NCBI GenBank assembly: GCA_031290155.1
Contig: JAITOB010000023.1
Coordinates: 1-58,941, forward strand
Source: Endomicrobium sp.
GTDB lineage: Bacteria; Elusimicrobiota; Endomicrobiia; Endomicrobiales; Endomicrobiaceae
Direction of reading: 5' to 3'
DNA: 58,941 nt
Position numbers and translations under genes: made by a program. Shown here in pieces: positions 19,294-30,507 of the stretch (its first letter is position 1; each line of letters opens with the position of its first letter). The notes beneath the pieces are model-generated. The model did not search any database and was not told the origin of the DNA. It saw only the letters and a program-made list of their open reading frames with translations.

Positions 19294-21048
19294 ATGACAA
19301 TATCTGAAGATATAATTGAAAGAATAAGGCTTTCAAACGATATAGAATCTATTGTAAAAGAATATTTGCCGGATTTAAAAAGGACAGGTCGTAATTGGAA
19401 AAGCTGTTGTCCGTTTCATAATGAGAAAACACCTTCTTTTATAGTAAGTCCTGAAAAAGGAATTTTTAGATGTTTCGGGTGCAATATTGCCGGTGATGTT
19501 TTTAAATTTGTTATGCTGATAGACAATATGTCGTGGATTGAAGCTGTAAAAAAACTTGCAAAAAAAGCAAATATAGAAATCCAAGAAACAAAACAAGATA
19601 TAATAAAAACGTCCGAAAAATCTAAGCTGTTTGACGTTTTAGAAGGTTCGGCTACATTTTATCATAGATGCCTGCTTGAAAGTGCGAGCGCTAAAAAAGC
19701 GAGAGAATATTTTGAGAAACGCGGTATTAATCGCGAAACAGTAAACAAATTTAAGCTTGGATTTGCTCCTAAAGGACAACTTCTTCAGTCAGCTTTAAAA
19801 AAAGGATGCGGCAGTGAGGATCTTTTAAAGGCAGGTTTAATAAAAAAAACAGACAAGGGAACATTGTTTGAATATATGTCGGAAAGAATAGTTTTTCCGA
19901 TTTTTGACGTTCAAGGCAGAGTTGTGGCGTTTGGGGGAAGATCCATTACAAATCAAGATCCAAAATATTTAAATACCCCTGAAACTATTACTTATTCAAA
20001 GTCGTCAAATCTTTACGGATTGTTTCAAACTTTGCCTGAACTCCGTAAGGAGAGAAAAATAATTATTCTTGAAGGGTATATGGATGTCGTTATTCCGCAG
20101 CAATCTGGGATAGTGGGTGCGGTTGCCACTCTTGGAACTGCATTTACTCAAAATCATGCGAAATTAGTTTCAAGATATTCCGAAATTGTTATATTGCTTT
20201 TTGATTCTGATAATGCCGGTAGGGCTGCAACACAAAAGGCTCTTGAGATTTTGCTTGAAAACGGTATAGAATGTAAGGTATCCGCTCTGCCTGAAGGTAT
20301 TGATGCCGATGAGTATACAATACAATATGGGAAAGAAAATTTTTTAAAACTTATTGAAGACAGCTCTAAAAATGCAATAGATTTTATGATTGCAAGAGTA
20401 TATGATGGCTCGTTTTCAGGGAGTAAAAATAATTCTCCTGAAATAAAAGCAAAAGCTGTGCTGAATCTTTTAGATTTTGTAGCAAGAAGTTCTAATTCTA
20501 TAGTTCAAAGAGAATGTATAAAAAATATTGCGCAGCATATAAATGTTAATGAAGAAGATGTCTGGAAAGAGTTTAAAAAAAAGCAGCAGCTGAAGTTTAA
20601 ACGAGTTTTGCCGGATGCTAAAAGTTCAGCTTCTTTTTTTATAAATAAAAAAATTTCAATGTCTTTGGAAGAGAATCTTTTAAATCTCATTTTGGGCGAT
20701 AGAAATTATATTGAAAAAATTGATTCTGATTATTTCGAAGATTCAAGGTGTAAAAAGGTTTTTGAACTTGTAGCTTTGGGTTTAAGCGATGTCGAGATAT
20801 TAAATACATTATCCAATGAAGATAAAAGTTGGTTTTCCGAACTTGTATTGAATGCGGTAGAATACAGCAATATTGAAGAAGCTTTTATTATTATTTTAAA
20901 GGATATTGAATCATGCGGACTTAAAAATAAAAGACAAAAGCTTGAAAAAGAAATTCTTTTGATGAGTGAAGGAAAAAAAGAAAAGGACGAAAAAATTCTA
21001 GATGAATATAAAAAATTGACAGCTCTTTTAAAGGGCTCGAGGAAATGA
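19294..21048 (+). CDS. dnaG: DNA primase DnaG
   Basis: The protein has 584 residues and makes RNA primers at the replication fork. The N-terminal CHC2 zinc-binding domain is intact (CCPFH...CFGC: Cys39, His42, Cys60, Cys63). The catalytic TOPRIM domain follows with [11 protein letters not shown], the EGYMDVV glutamate and the LLFDSDNAG acidic pair. The C-terminal third is divergent and Lys/Glu-rich, as is common for the DnaB-interacting domain. The ATG at 19294 comes two bases after the NIF3 stop, with an AGAAGAT-type weak ribosome site inside the NIF3 end. It is one base ahead of rpoD, so tight coupling is likely. Confidence 0.97.
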   Translation: MTISEDIIERIRLSNDIESIVKEYLPDLKRTGRNWKSCCPFHNEKTPSFIVSPEKGIFRCFGCNIAGDVFKFVMLIDNMSWIEAVKKLAKKANIEIQETKQDIIKTSEKSKLFDVLEGSATFYHRCLLESASAKKAREYFEKRGINRETVNKFKLGFAPKGQLLQSALKKGCGSEDLLKAGLIKKTDKGTLFEYMSERIVFPIFDVQGRVVAFGGRSITNQDPKYLNTPETITYSKSSNLYGLFQTLPELRKERKIIILEGYMDVVIPQQSGIVGAVATLGTAFTQNHAKLVSRYSEIVILLFDSDNAGRAATQKALEILLENGIECKVSALPEGIDADEYTIQYGKENFLKLIEDSSKNAIDFMIARVYDGSFSGSKNNSPEIKAKAVLNLLDFVARSSNSIVQRECIKNIAQHINVNEEDVWKEFKKKQQLKFKRVLPDAKSSASFFINKKISMSLEENLLNLILGDRNYIEKIDSDYFEDSRCKKVFELVALGLSDVEILNTLSNEDKSWFSELVLNAVEYSNIEEAFIIILKDIESCGLKNKRQKLEKEILLMSEGKKEKDEKILDEYKKLTALLKGSRK

Positions 21049-21049
21049 A

Positions 21050-22774
21050 ATGGCAAAAAAAGATTCGTTTCAAGGATTAATTGACGTAGGCAAAGAACAA
21101 GGCTATTTGACTTATGAAGATATTAACAAAAATCTTTCGCAAAAATTTATGATTGCTGAGAAAATTGACAGCTTTTTTGTAACCTTAGAAGATTTGGGAA
21201 TTAAAGTCATAGATAACAAAGAATATCTTGCAGATAAAATTAAAAAAAATAATGGCGAAGCCGTAGAACAATCTGTAAAAGCTGCAAATGAAGAAGAAGA
21301 TATAAATCCTGTAAGGATGTACTTGAGTGAAATGTCAAAAGTTCCTTTGCTTGAAAGGTCTGTGGAAGTTGAACTTGCGAAAAACATAAGGGAAAATGAG
21401 AAGAAATTAAAGTTTATAGTTTTGGAATCTCCGCTTATCATAAAAGAAATAAGGAATTGGGAGACTCTTATAAGTCAGCAGGAAATGACCCCCAAAGAAC
21501 TTATGCCCAGAGGAAGAAAGTCGCAGGCGCAGTTAAGAGGAATGGGCATAAAAATAAAGACGGTAGTAAAAAAAATAAATAACATTGAAAATAATATTAA
21601 TGCTTTTGAAGAAAAAATAAAATTTAAATCAGTATCTTCTAAAGATAAAGAGAAGTGCCAGTCAAAAATAAAAGAATCGCATACGGAAATTATAAATCTT
21701 ATTATAGGTCTTAATCTCAATCAGGATAAGATTAAAAGACTTATTAATAAAATTAAGACCATTGCCCAGAAATTAAATGAAATAAAAGACGATTTAAGAA
21801 GATTTGAACGTAAATATAAAAATTCAATTTCAAAAGTTCAAATACTGTTTAAAAATTACGATTCCGGAAAAATTCCTGCAAATAATTTTAAAAAATATAC
21901 CGGTGTTTGTGTAAAAGATGCACACGAAGATATAGACAAGGTTAAAGCTCTCTTGGCAAGGCAGACTAATTTACAAGAAGGTTTTGCCATAACCCCGGAA
22001 GAAATGATTGAAACTGATAGAAAAATAAGAGTGCTTGAAGATGTTATACACAGAGATAAAATTAAGCTTATTGAAGCAAATTTCAGGCTTGTTGTTTCAA
22101 TTGCAAAGAAGCATGTTGGAATAAGTAATCTTGAGTTGTCAGATTTAATACAAGAAGGCAATCTTGGTCTTTCAAAAGCTGTAGAAAAATTTGAATGGAA
22201 AAGAGGGTTTAAATTCTCAACTTATGCCACGTGGTGGATAAGACAATCTATTAACCGCGCCATAGCAGATCAGGCAAGAACTATAAGAATTCCCGTTCAT
22301 ATGAAAGAGCTTATATCCAAACTTACAAAAATTAAAAAGAAATATCAGCAGGATATAGGCAGGGAACCCAGTATAGAAGAATATTCAAAAGCGTTAAATC
22401 TTTCTACCGATAAAGTAAGAAGAATACTTAAAATGATGCAAGAGCCAGTTTCTCTTGCAACGCCAATCGGCGAAGAGGAAGATTCTCGCCTTGAAGACTT
22501 TATAGAAGATCAAAATAGTCCAAGTCCTGTAGCTAAAACCCAGCAGTACCGGCTGCAGCTTGAACTTGAAAAAGTATTAAACACGCTGACACCGCGCGAA
22601 GCTGAAATTATAAGCCTAAGATACGGTATAGGCGTTGGTTATCCCAGCACTCTTGAAGAAGTCGGCAAAAAATTTGGCGTAACTAGAGAAAGAGTAAGAC
22701 AAATCGAAGCTAAAGCTATAAGAAAATTAAAGCATCCAAGCAGAAGTAAATCGCTGCGCGAATATTTGGATTGA
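21050..22774 (+). CDS. rpoD: Primary RNA polymerase sigma factor RpoD (sigma70)
   Basis: This 574-residue protein has the full layout of a housekeeping sigma factor. An N-terminal region 1.1-like helical domain comes first, then region 1.2 ([10 protein letters not shown]-like text at about residues 85-95, [17 protein letters not shown]). A long charged non-conserved insert spans about 140-290. Region 2 ([51 protein letters not shown]) and region 3 follow. Region 4.2 holds the helix-turn-helix [20 protein letters not shown] that reads -35 boxes. It starts one base after the dnaG stop. Promoter boxes proposed elsewhere in this window fit its expected TTGACA/TATAAT specificity. Confidence 0.97.
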   Translation: MAKKDSFQGLIDVGKEQGYLTYEDINKNLSQKFMIAEKIDSFFVTLEDLGIKVIDNKEYLADKIKKNNGEAVEQSVKAANEEEDINPVRMYLSEMSKVPLLERSVEVELAKNIRENEKKLKFIVLESPLIIKEIRNWETLISQQEMTPKELMPRGRKSQAQLRGMGIKIKTVVKKINNIENNINAFEEKIKFKSVSSKDKEKCQSKIKESHTEIINLIIGLNLNQDKIKRLINKIKTIAQKLNEIKDDLRRFERKYKNSISKVQILFKNYDSGKIPANNFKKYTGVCVKDAHEDIDKVKALLARQTNLQEGFAITPEEMIETDRKIRVLEDVIHRDKIKLIEANFRLVVSIAKKHVGISNLELSDLIQEGNLGLSKAVEKFEWKRGFKFSTYATWWIRQSINRAIADQARTIRIPVHMKELISKLTKIKKKYQQDIGREPSIEEYSKALNLSTDKVRRILKMMQEPVSLATPIGEEEDSRLEDFIEDQNSPSPVAKTQQYRLQLELEKVLNTLTPREAEIISLRYGIGVGYPSTLEEVGKKFGVTRERVRQIEAKAIRKLKHPSRSKSLREYLD

Positions 22775-22884
22775 TATCTTTTTATCAATATGGCATTGTT
22801 ATAAGCCGTGCAAAAACTGTGTCATAGGCTTTTAAAATATTGATATTAGATATGTGAATCACATTAAATTGACAACTGCCGTTA

Positions 22885-22908
22885 TTTAACTTAAACGTTT
22901 AAGTTAAA
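22885..22908. repeat. Perfect 24-base palindrome between convergent rpoD and vorA
   Basis: Bases 22885-22896 are the reverse complement of 22897-22908, centred on ACGT. It lies between two converging genes, where a bidirectional terminator is expected, but the stem is almost entirely A-T. Confidence 0.6.
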
Positions 22909-22935
22909 AGCAGCTTACAGTTTTAAAAAATAAAC

Positions 22936-23673
22936 CTATATCTTATCTTTTACTATTCCAAGAGGGAAAGATTTGATAAACTTTTCTTCAATCCATTTTA
23001 TAGATTCAATAGGAGTCATACCCCAGTCAACCGGGCAGTTTGAAAGAATTTCAACTAAAGAAAAACCTTTTCTGTCAATCTGGCATTGAAAGGCTTTTTT
23101 TACTGCTTTTTTAGATTTGATTATATTGCCGGGACTATGTATTGAAACTCTTTCCAGATATGTTGTTCCTTCTAATGTTGAAAGAAGTTCGCAAAGTTTT
23201 ATTGGATATCCTTCTCTTTTTGGATCTCTTCCGAAAGGAGTGGTTTCTGTTATTTGTCCTATTAGCGTTGTAGGCGCCATCTGCCCGCCAGTCATACCGT
23301 AGTTCGCATTATTGACAAATATAATTGTTATATTTTCTCCTCTGTTCGCTGCATGTATGACCTCTGCCATTCCTATTGCAGCTATATCCCCATCACCTTG
23401 ATAGGTAAATACAAATTTATCCGGGTTTGTTCTTTTTATTCCGGTGGCAACTGCAGGCGGTCTGCCATGCGGAGATTCTGTAACGTCAAAATTAAAATAA
23501 TCGTAAGCAAAAACAGCGCAGCCTACAGGAGCTACTGCGATGGTTTTTTCTCTTATTTCTAATTCGTCAATACATTCAGCGATAAGTCTGTGAACTACGC
23601 CGTGTCCGCAGCCCGGGCAGTAAGATAAAACAGCATCTTTTAAACTTTCTGGTTTTGACAATATTTTTTTCAT
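22936..23673 (-). CDS. vorA: 2-oxoacid:ferredoxin oxidoreductase, beta (TPP-binding) subunit
   Basis: The subunit has 245 residues and the thiamine-diphosphate motif: GDGDIAAIGMAEVIHAANRG then VNNANYGMTGGQM. It opens with the conserved YCPGCGHGVVHRL, whose cysteines bind the iron-sulfur cluster near TPP. The family oxidatively decarboxylates a 2-oxoacid with CoA and gives electrons to ferredoxin. The sequence is closest in memory to the 2-oxoisovalerate (Vor) and 2-oxoglutarate (Kor) types; substrate cannot be decided by eye. It is the last gene of the operon, separated from the alpha gene by 175 bases. Ferredoxin reduced here could feed the hydrogenase implied by hydE. Confidence 0.88.
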   Translation of the reverse strand: MKKILSKPESLKDAVLSYCPGCGHGVVHRLIAECIDELEIREKTIAVAPVGCAVFAYDYFNFDVTESPHGRPPAVATGIKRTNPDKFVFTYQGDGDIAAIGMAEVIHAANRGENITIIFVNNANYGMTGGQMAPTTLIGQITETTPFGRDPKREGYPIKLCELLSTLEGTTYLERVSIHSPGNIIKSKKAVKKAFQCQIDRKGFSLVEILSNCPVDWGMTPIESIKWIEEKFIKSFPLGIVKDKI

Positions 23674-23848
23674 AGATTCTTTTTGATAAGTAAAAGTAAA
23701 ATTAAGCTTGCTATTCTCTTATATAAACCTGCCATCCTTCGCCAAATCCGAACACTTATAAATAAACGCTAGTCAAAAAAATTTAATTTAAAACTATCGT
23801 CTATTTATATAAGACAATTATTGGCGGTTGTCATCAGCAATTCTGTTT

Positions 23849-24889
23849 TTAATTTTGCAGTTTATTAAGTATTTCCCATTCAGTAACAATCCCGCCGCCG
23901 GCTTTGCCTAAAAATTCCACTTTAGATGTTCCATTCACTGCAAGTTTTATGTCTTCAATCATTTGCCCGTGACTTAACTCGACAGATAAAAATTTTACAT
24001 TAATTTTTGCAAGTGAATTTATTATTTTAGACGGAAACGGGCATAAAGTTTTTGGCCTTAAAAGTCCGGCTTTAATCCCTTGCTTTCTTGCAAGTTTTAC
24101 TGCAGATTTTGCTATTCTTGACGAAATTCCGTAAGCTATTATAATAGTTTCGGCATCTTCTGTCATATATAATTCATACTTAACTTCGTTTTCTGATATA
24201 AGTTTATACTTTTCCTGAAGTTTAATATTATGCTTTTCTAAGGCGCCGTCCTCCATAAACAACGATTTAATTGATCTCGGGTTTCTGGATTTACAACCAT
24301 TGAGAAACCATTCTTTTTCAGGCAGATATTTTTTTTCAACTCTGTTAAATTCAACTGGCTCCATCATTTGTCCTATAATGCCGTCTGTAAGTATCATAAC
24401 AGGCGTCCTGTATTTTTCTGCTATATCAAAAGCGTCGTAAGATGTTTCATACATTTCTTGTGATGAATTCGGAGCTAATACAATTATTTTATAATCGCCG
24501 TGTCCTCCGCCCTTGACAGCCTGAAAGTAATCGGATTGTGAACCTGAAATATTGCCAAGTCCTGGTCCGCCTCGCTGCACGTTTACTATAAGCGCCGGAA
24601 CCTGCATTCCAGCCATATAAGAAATTGCTTCCTGCTTTAAAGATATTCCTGGAGAAGAAGATGATGTCATGCTTCTTGAGCCTGTTGCGGCAGCCCCCAA
24701 AACCATATTTGCCGCTGCGATTTCAGATTCAGCCTGAACAAAAACTCTTTTGAGATTTACCATTTTTCTTGAAAGATACGACGTTATTTCGTTTTGAGGC
24801 GTTATAGGATAACCAAAGTAAGATTTAAGTCCTGCTGTTATTGCACCTTCGCAGAGAGCAATATTGCCTTTCATAAGCTTTCTAATCAT
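23849..24889 (-). CDS. vorB: 2-oxoacid:ferredoxin oxidoreductase, alpha subunit
   Basis: The 346-residue subunit starts MIRKLMKGNIALCEGAITAG, then GYPITPQNEI, MTSSSSPGISLKQEAISYMA, NVQRGGPGLG and QSDYFQAVKGGGHGDYKIIV, the conserved core of Vor/Kor-type alpha subunits. It ends with the C-terminal transketolase-like domain (LLRPKTLCPFPSK, SVELSHGQMIEDI). Its ATG overlaps the stop of the ferredoxin-like gene (ATGA). Together with vorA and vorD it would form an alpha-beta-delta complex in the cytoplasm. A gamma subunit gene is not found next to it, although such enzymes usually have one. Length and motifs show no damage. Confidence 0.88.
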   Translation of the reverse strand: MIRKLMKGNIALCEGAITAGLKSYFGYPITPQNEITSYLSRKMVNLKRVFVQAESEIAAANMVLGAAATGSRSMTSSSSPGISLKQEAISYMAGMQVPALIVNVQRGGPGLGNISGSQSDYFQAVKGGGHGDYKIIVLAPNSSQEMYETSYDAFDIAEKYRTPVMILTDGIIGQMMEPVEFNRVEKKYLPEKEWFLNGCKSRNPRSIKSLFMEDGALEKHNIKLQEKYKLISENEVKYELYMTEDAETIIIAYGISSRIAKSAVKLARKQGIKAGLLRPKTLCPFPSKIINSLAKINVKFLSVELSHGQMIEDIKLAVNGTSKVEFLGKAGGGIVTEWEILNKLQN

Positions 24890-25095
24890 ATATCTTTATG
24901 AACCTCAATACAGACATCAGGACAGACCATATAACAAAAACCGCACCCTACACAAGTATTTTCTTTTGAAAAAACAGCCCAGTAGTAGCCAACCTTATTG
25001 AATTGTTTTGAAAAAGATATACATTGCTTTAAGCAGGCTTCTATACATAAACCGCATCCTTTACATTTTTCTGAATTAATTTTAATTGTAGGCAC
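24886..25095 (-). CDS. vorD: 2-oxoacid:ferredoxin oxidoreductase, ferredoxin-like delta subunit
   Basis: This 69-residue protein has two complete [4Fe-4S] motifs, CKGCGLCIEACLKQC and CVGCGFCYMVCPDVC. It would pass electrons from the TPP-containing core to external ferredoxin. The start is a GTG at 25095 (read MPTIKIN). The stop overlaps the alpha subunit start, placing it first in the operon. A free ferredoxin is the alternative, but position and overlap favour the delta subunit. Confidence 0.88.
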   Translation of the reverse strand: MPTIKINSEKCKGCGLCIEACLKQCISFSKQFNKVGYYWAVFSKENTCVGCGFCYMVCPDVCIEVHKDI

Positions 25096-25356
25096 GATGA
25101 GGTATTCTATGTTTTTTAAGAGATAAAGTCAATTTATAGCAGTATATTTATCATTATTTTTAATTTATTTATTTGCTGGTTAAATATTATCAATTGCTAT
25201 GTCATTCTAAATAATCTTTACATTACATTGTACGGTATTTTATCTTTTACATTTCTTATCCGTACTTTTTTATACTCTTTTTAAATTTGTTGTAATTATG
25301 TTCTAAATAGTAATATTATTATGCTATATTCAATTATGTATGATAAAATGTAATTT

Positions 25357-27891
25357 ATGAACAAGCTATCTTCTAAAATTGATGAAATATTAAACTTTGT
25401 ACAAAAACCTGCAAGATATATAAACAATGAACTGAATTCGCATCATGCCGATATGTCGGCAGATTTTTCTGTAGTTTTGTGTTTTCCTGATATATATGAA
25501 GTAGGCGCTTCTAATCTAGGACTTGAAATCCTTTATCATTTAGTCAATGAGAAAAAGCTTGCCCGCTGCGAGAGAGTATTTGCTCCCGACAACGATATGG
25601 AATTGCTTTTAAGAAAAAACAATCTCAGCCTGTTTTCGTTGGAGTCTAATAGTGATTTAAAAAATTTTGATATTTTAGGTTTTACAATTCAGTGTGAACT
25701 TGTTGCGACTAATATTATAAATATACTAGATTTATCAAATATTTCTATATTTTCAAAAGATAGAAAAAATGATGAGCCTTTAATTATTGCAGGAGGACCG
25801 GCATTAACTAATCCGGAACCTTTCTGCGATTTTTTTGATCTATTTGTTTTAGGCGACGGCGAAGAAGCGATAGAAGAAATAATAAAAGTACATAAAAAAT
25901 CTAAAAAAGCTAAGCTTTCAAGAATAGAATCCCTGAAAAATTTATCTAAAATAGAAGGCGTATATGTGCCGTCATTTTATAATGTTGAATATAATGATGA
26001 CAACACGATTAAATCGGTAACTCCGTTATCGGAAGATATAAAACCTGTCGTTAAAAAAAGAATTTTGAATCTTGACAGTGCGTACTTTCCGGAGAAAAAA
26101 ATAATTCCCTTTGTAGAAACTATTCACAATCGGTTAAATATTGAAGTTGCAAGAGGATGTCCAGGACAATGCCGTTTTTGTCAAGCGTCAAAATATTATT
26201 ATCCGTGGAGGCAAAAACCTCTTGAAAAATTAATAAATTTTGTAAAAAAAGGCATAGATTCTACCGGTTTTGAAGAAATTGCTTTTTCGTCTCTGTCGTG
26301 CAGTGATTATAAACATTTAGATAAGTTGTTAATTGAAACAAATAAGTTGTACGCTAAAACGAATCTTAATATTTCTCTGCCCTCTTTAAGATGTAACGAA
26401 AATTCTCTTAAAGTAGCTCAGTACATCAACAGAAACAAAAGACCTACGCTTACTTTTGCACCTGAAGCAGGTACTGACAGAATGCGCAATGTGATAGGAA
26501 AATATCTTTCTGAAAAACAAATAGTTAAAACTCTACTTGCTTCAAACGCTATGGGCTGGAAAGTTATAAAACTTTATTTTATGATAGGGCTTCCTACTGA
26601 AACTGATGAAGATATAGCAGGTATAGAACGCCTTGTAAAACTTATAAAAAGAGAAGCAAAGGGATTAAACTTTAATATTACAGTTTCGCCCTTTGTCCCA
26701 AAAGCACAGACGGCATTTCAATGGGCGCCTATGGAAAATCTTTTTGAATTAGAAAGGAAAATTATCCTTTTGAATAAATTACTGCCGGCGAAAGTTAAAG
26801 CGCATAATCATAAATCAAGCGTTTTAGAAGCTTTAATTGCAAAAGGGAGCAGGAAGATTTCGCCTTTAATTTATAAAGCATGGCAAAAAGGCGCGAGATT
26901 TGATCAATGGGCTGATAAGTTTTGTGATAGTATATGGAATGAAGCTATCGCTGAAAGCAGTGTTGATTTAAATTTTTATGCGCGCAGAAAAGTAAAATAT
27001 GACGAAATCTTGCCCTGGGAACATTTAAATTTCGGAGTATCAAAAGAAGCGTTATATGCTGAATACGTTAAAGCTATAAATGAAACTTCTGATTATAAAC
27101 AATATAGTAGCAGCTCCGTGTCTGAAAGCACTGGTATTAATAAAGTATCCAATGATATAATTAAAAATATACCGCTTGGTATTGATAATTTACCGGTTAA
27201 AAACTGCGTGAACATCAAGGCTTTAAATATTTTGCCGGTAATGCGGTTGAGGCTTTGTTTTTCAAAAAAAGAAGCGGTTAGATTTATATCTCATTTACAG
27301 CAGATAGAAGTATTCCGAAGAGCAACAAGACGTTCTGGACTCCCCGTGGCATTTACTTCAGGTTTTAGTCCGCGGGTCAAATCGTCTTACGGACCGCCTC
27401 TTTCTGTAGGTCAAGAAAGTTTAAGCGAATATATGGAGCTTTATTTTACGCAGAAAATAAGTGTTGAAGATGTAAAGCTTAAATTTTTAAATGTGCTACC
27501 CGAAGGTTTTAAATTGATAGATGCAAAAAGAATACCGTTAAATTTTCCAGCAATAGATATTTTGGCAAATATTGCAGAATATGAAATAAAAGATATAAAT
27601 ATTGCTCAGGGAGCAATTGATAAATTTTTATCTCAAGATAAAATCTTAGTAGAGAAAATAAAAAAGAACAAAATTATTGAAATAGATGTTAAGCCTTTGA
27701 TAATGTCTTTTAAAAATGAAAGCAGCGGTTTAAAGTTAAAATTGCGTTTTGGCAGCGGTAAAACTGTAAATTCCGAAATCATTTTAAAGAAATTGTTGGT
27801 AAGTCAAGAAATTTGTGAAAAAAAAATATATACTATAGAGAGAAGTAATCTATATATTGAAACGAAAAACGGGGAAATATATAAATTATAA
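25357..27891 (+). CDS. B12-binding radical SAM protein fused to DUF2344
   Basis: An 844-residue protein. The N-terminal part (about 35-230) resembles the cobalamin-binding-like domain seen in UPF0313/TIGR03960 radical SAM proteins (LCFPDIYEVGASNLGLEIL, IIAGGPALTNPEP, LGDGEEAIEEI). The radical SAM cysteines are Cys268, Cys272 and Cys275 in EVARGCPGQCRFCQ. A C-terminal DUF2344 domain begins near residue 628 (MRLRLCFSKKEAVRFISHLQ, SGFSPRVKSSYGPPLSVG). This fused layout is common in bacteria, usually next to rng and the rplU-rpmA ribosomal genes; its substrate is unknown to me. Here it is directly followed by rng, which is damaged. No lesion in this gene. Confidence 0.85.
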   Translation: MNKLSSKIDEILNFVQKPARYINNELNSHHADMSADFSVVLCFPDIYEVGASNLGLEILYHLVNEKKLARCERVFAPDNDMELLLRKNNLSLFSLESNSDLKNFDILGFTIQCELVATNIINILDLSNISIFSKDRKNDEPLIIAGGPALTNPEPFCDFFDLFVLGDGEEAIEEIIKVHKKSKKAKLSRIESLKNLSKIEGVYVPSFYNVEYNDDNTIKSVTPLSEDIKPVVKKRILNLDSAYFPEKKIIPFVETIHNRLNIEVARGCPGQCRFCQASKYYYPWRQKPLEKLINFVKKGIDSTGFEEIAFSSLSCSDYKHLDKLLIETNKLYAKTNLNISLPSLRCNENSLKVAQYINRNKRPTLTFAPEAGTDRMRNVIGKYLSEKQIVKTLLASNAMGWKVIKLYFMIGLPTETDEDIAGIERLVKLIKREAKGLNFNITVSPFVPKAQTAFQWAPMENLFELERKIILLNKLLPAKVKAHNHKSSVLEALIAKGSRKISPLIYKAWQKGARFDQWADKFCDSIWNEAIAESSVDLNFYARRKVKYDEILPWEHLNFGVSKEALYAEYVKAINETSDYKQYSSSSVSESTGINKVSNDIIKNIPLGIDNLPVKNCVNIKALNILPVMRLRLCFSKKEAVRFISHLQQIEVFRRATRRSGLPVAFTSGFSPRVKSSYGPPLSVGQESLSEYMELYFTQKISVEDVKLKFLNVLPEGFKLIDAKRIPLNFPAIDILANIAEYEIKDINIAQGAIDKFLSQDKILVEKIKKNKIIEIDVKPLIMSFKNESSGLKLKLRFGSGKTVNSEIILKKLLVSQEICEKKIYTIERSNLYIETKNGEIYKL

Positions 27892-27915
27892 AAAAAATTA
27901 AAATTAAGGTAACCA

Positions 27916-29340
27916 GTGAAAAAAGAAATAATAGTTAACAGAACATTTTAAGAAACACAAGTTGCTGTTCTTGAAAATGGAAGACTTTATGTTTAGTTTA
28001 TTGAAAGAAGAGAATCTAAAAAAATATTAAATGATATTTATAAAGGCAAAGTACAAAATATTGTACCTGCATTGGGTTCGGCATTTGTAGATATTGGTTT
28101 TGGTAAAAGCGCATATCTTAGTGTTGACGACATAATAGCGCAGTGCGATGAGAAAAACATTGAAAATATGATTACAACTGAACAAGACATTATGGTTCAG
28201 GTTTATAAAGAGCCTATAAATACCAAGGGACCTAAAGTAACGATGGATATTTCTCTTCCTGGAAAACTTTTAGTGTATATGCCTTTCAGCAGCAATGTAG
28301 GGATATCAAAGAATATTGAAGACAGGCAGGAATATGACAGATTAAAAAATATAGTTGCAAAACTCAAAAAAGATATTCCTGGAGGAATAATAGTGCGAAC
28401 CGAAGCAGAGGTCGCCACAGAAGCAGACCTTGAAAGTGAAATAAAATATTTAACAAGACTCTGGATGTCTATAGTAGAAAGGTTTAATAATTCAAAACCA
28501 ATGAGTCTTGTACATAAAGATTTAGGCGTTGTTTTTCAAACCATAAGGGATTATTTTTCAGATGAAGTTGTTCTTATGCATATAGACTCGCAAAAAGAAC
28601 TTAAAGATGTTATGGATTTTGTGAAAATAATGTCGCCTGAATTTCTTGACAGAATCGTTCTTTATGAAAGCAAAACGCCTATATTTAAAGCATACGGTAT
28701 TGCAGAGGAAATAGACAGGCTGCGTTCAAAAAAAGCAAAACTTCATTCCTGCGGATATCTTATCATACAGGAAGCGGAGTCTCTTTGCGCTATAGACGTT
28801 AACAGCGGAAAGTTTACGGCTAAGTCAAGTCAGGAAGATACTGCTGCTATTACAAATCTTGAAGCTGCAGAAGAAATTGCAAGACAGTTAAGGCTGAGAA
28901 ATATTGGCGGAATAATTGTTATTGATTTTATAGATATGAGAAAAGCATCAAACAGGCAAAAAGTTCTAGAAAAACTTCGTGAAGCTACAAAAGGTGATAA
29001 AGCTAAAATAAAGATATGGCCTATAACAAAGCTCGGTCTTATAGAAATGACAAGAGAAAGAAAAAGAGAATCATTATTTTCTCTCCTTAGCGATACATGT
29101 CCCGTTTGTCACGGGCTGGGGCTTGTTCTTTCAAAAGAATCTGTTTTTATTAATGTATGCGACGAAATAGAACAATTGAAAATTGGCGGTTTTGAAGGCA
29201 AAATAAAAATAAAACTAAGTTCGGATATCGTTGAATATTTTATGGAAAGAAAATCAAGGTTAAAAGAATTGTTTAATACTGAATTTGATATTAAAGCAAA
29301 TTCGGAAATACAGCGCGAAGAATATCAAATTATTTTTTGA
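27916..29340 (+). pseudogene. rng: Ribonuclease G/E with two early nonsense codons
   Basis: From a GTG at 27916 the frame reads VKKEIIVNRTF, TAA (27949-27951), ETQVAVLENGRLYV, TAG (27994-27996), FIERRESKKILNDIYKG and then stays open for about 448 codons to the TGA at 29338-29340. Both stops sit where family members usually carry a glutamate, so each may be a single G-to-T change. The open part has the S1-domain remainder (GSAFVDIGFGKSAYLSV), the catalytic DNase I-like core (AIDVNSGKF, IGGIIVIDFIDM with the metal-binding aspartates) and the zinc-link CPVCHGLG. RNase G/E trims rRNA and starts mRNA decay. A TTG at 28072 could start a 422-residue protein lacking part of S1. Recently dead or still partly expressed; I cannot tell which. 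Confidence 0.85.
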
Positions 29341-29357
29341 ATAAGAGTAGACTATAT

Positions 29358-29426
29358 TTGACAAAAACGGTGTAATTTTATACCCAAATATTATCTTCTA
29401 ATAAGATTAGAGTTTTAATATTTGGG
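29358..29426 (+). promoter_or_regulatory. gapA upstream region: -35 box followed by a two-storey hairpin
   Basis: TTGACA at 29358-29363 is a perfect -35 but the -10 is poor (TATACC with a 15-base spacer). Just downstream, 29383-29393 (CCCAAATATTA) pairs exactly with 29416-29426, and inside lies a second stem TCTAAT/ATTAGA with a 3-base loop. It lies 35 bases before the gapA start. It may be an operator or a leader structure; a terminator for rng is less likely since no T-run follows. Confidence 0.5.
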
Positions 29427-29437
29427 ACTTTAATTAG

Positions 29438-30469
<1,032 letters not shown>

Positions 30470-30507
30470 TTAAAATGAAGTTAAAGAATATAAGAATATA
30501 GAGTTGC

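Noticed and set aside
23674-23848. Remnant of a Vor gamma subunit in the gap between alpha and beta genes
   Set aside because: No frame gives text resembling the gamma domain; only an imperfect inverted repeat is visible.
27949-27996. Stop-codon reassignment or a special readthrough code as an explanation for the two stops in rng
   Set aside because: TAA and TAG end many intact genes in the window at the expected length, so a genome-wide reassignment is excluded; no selenocysteine-like or other recoding structure was recognised.
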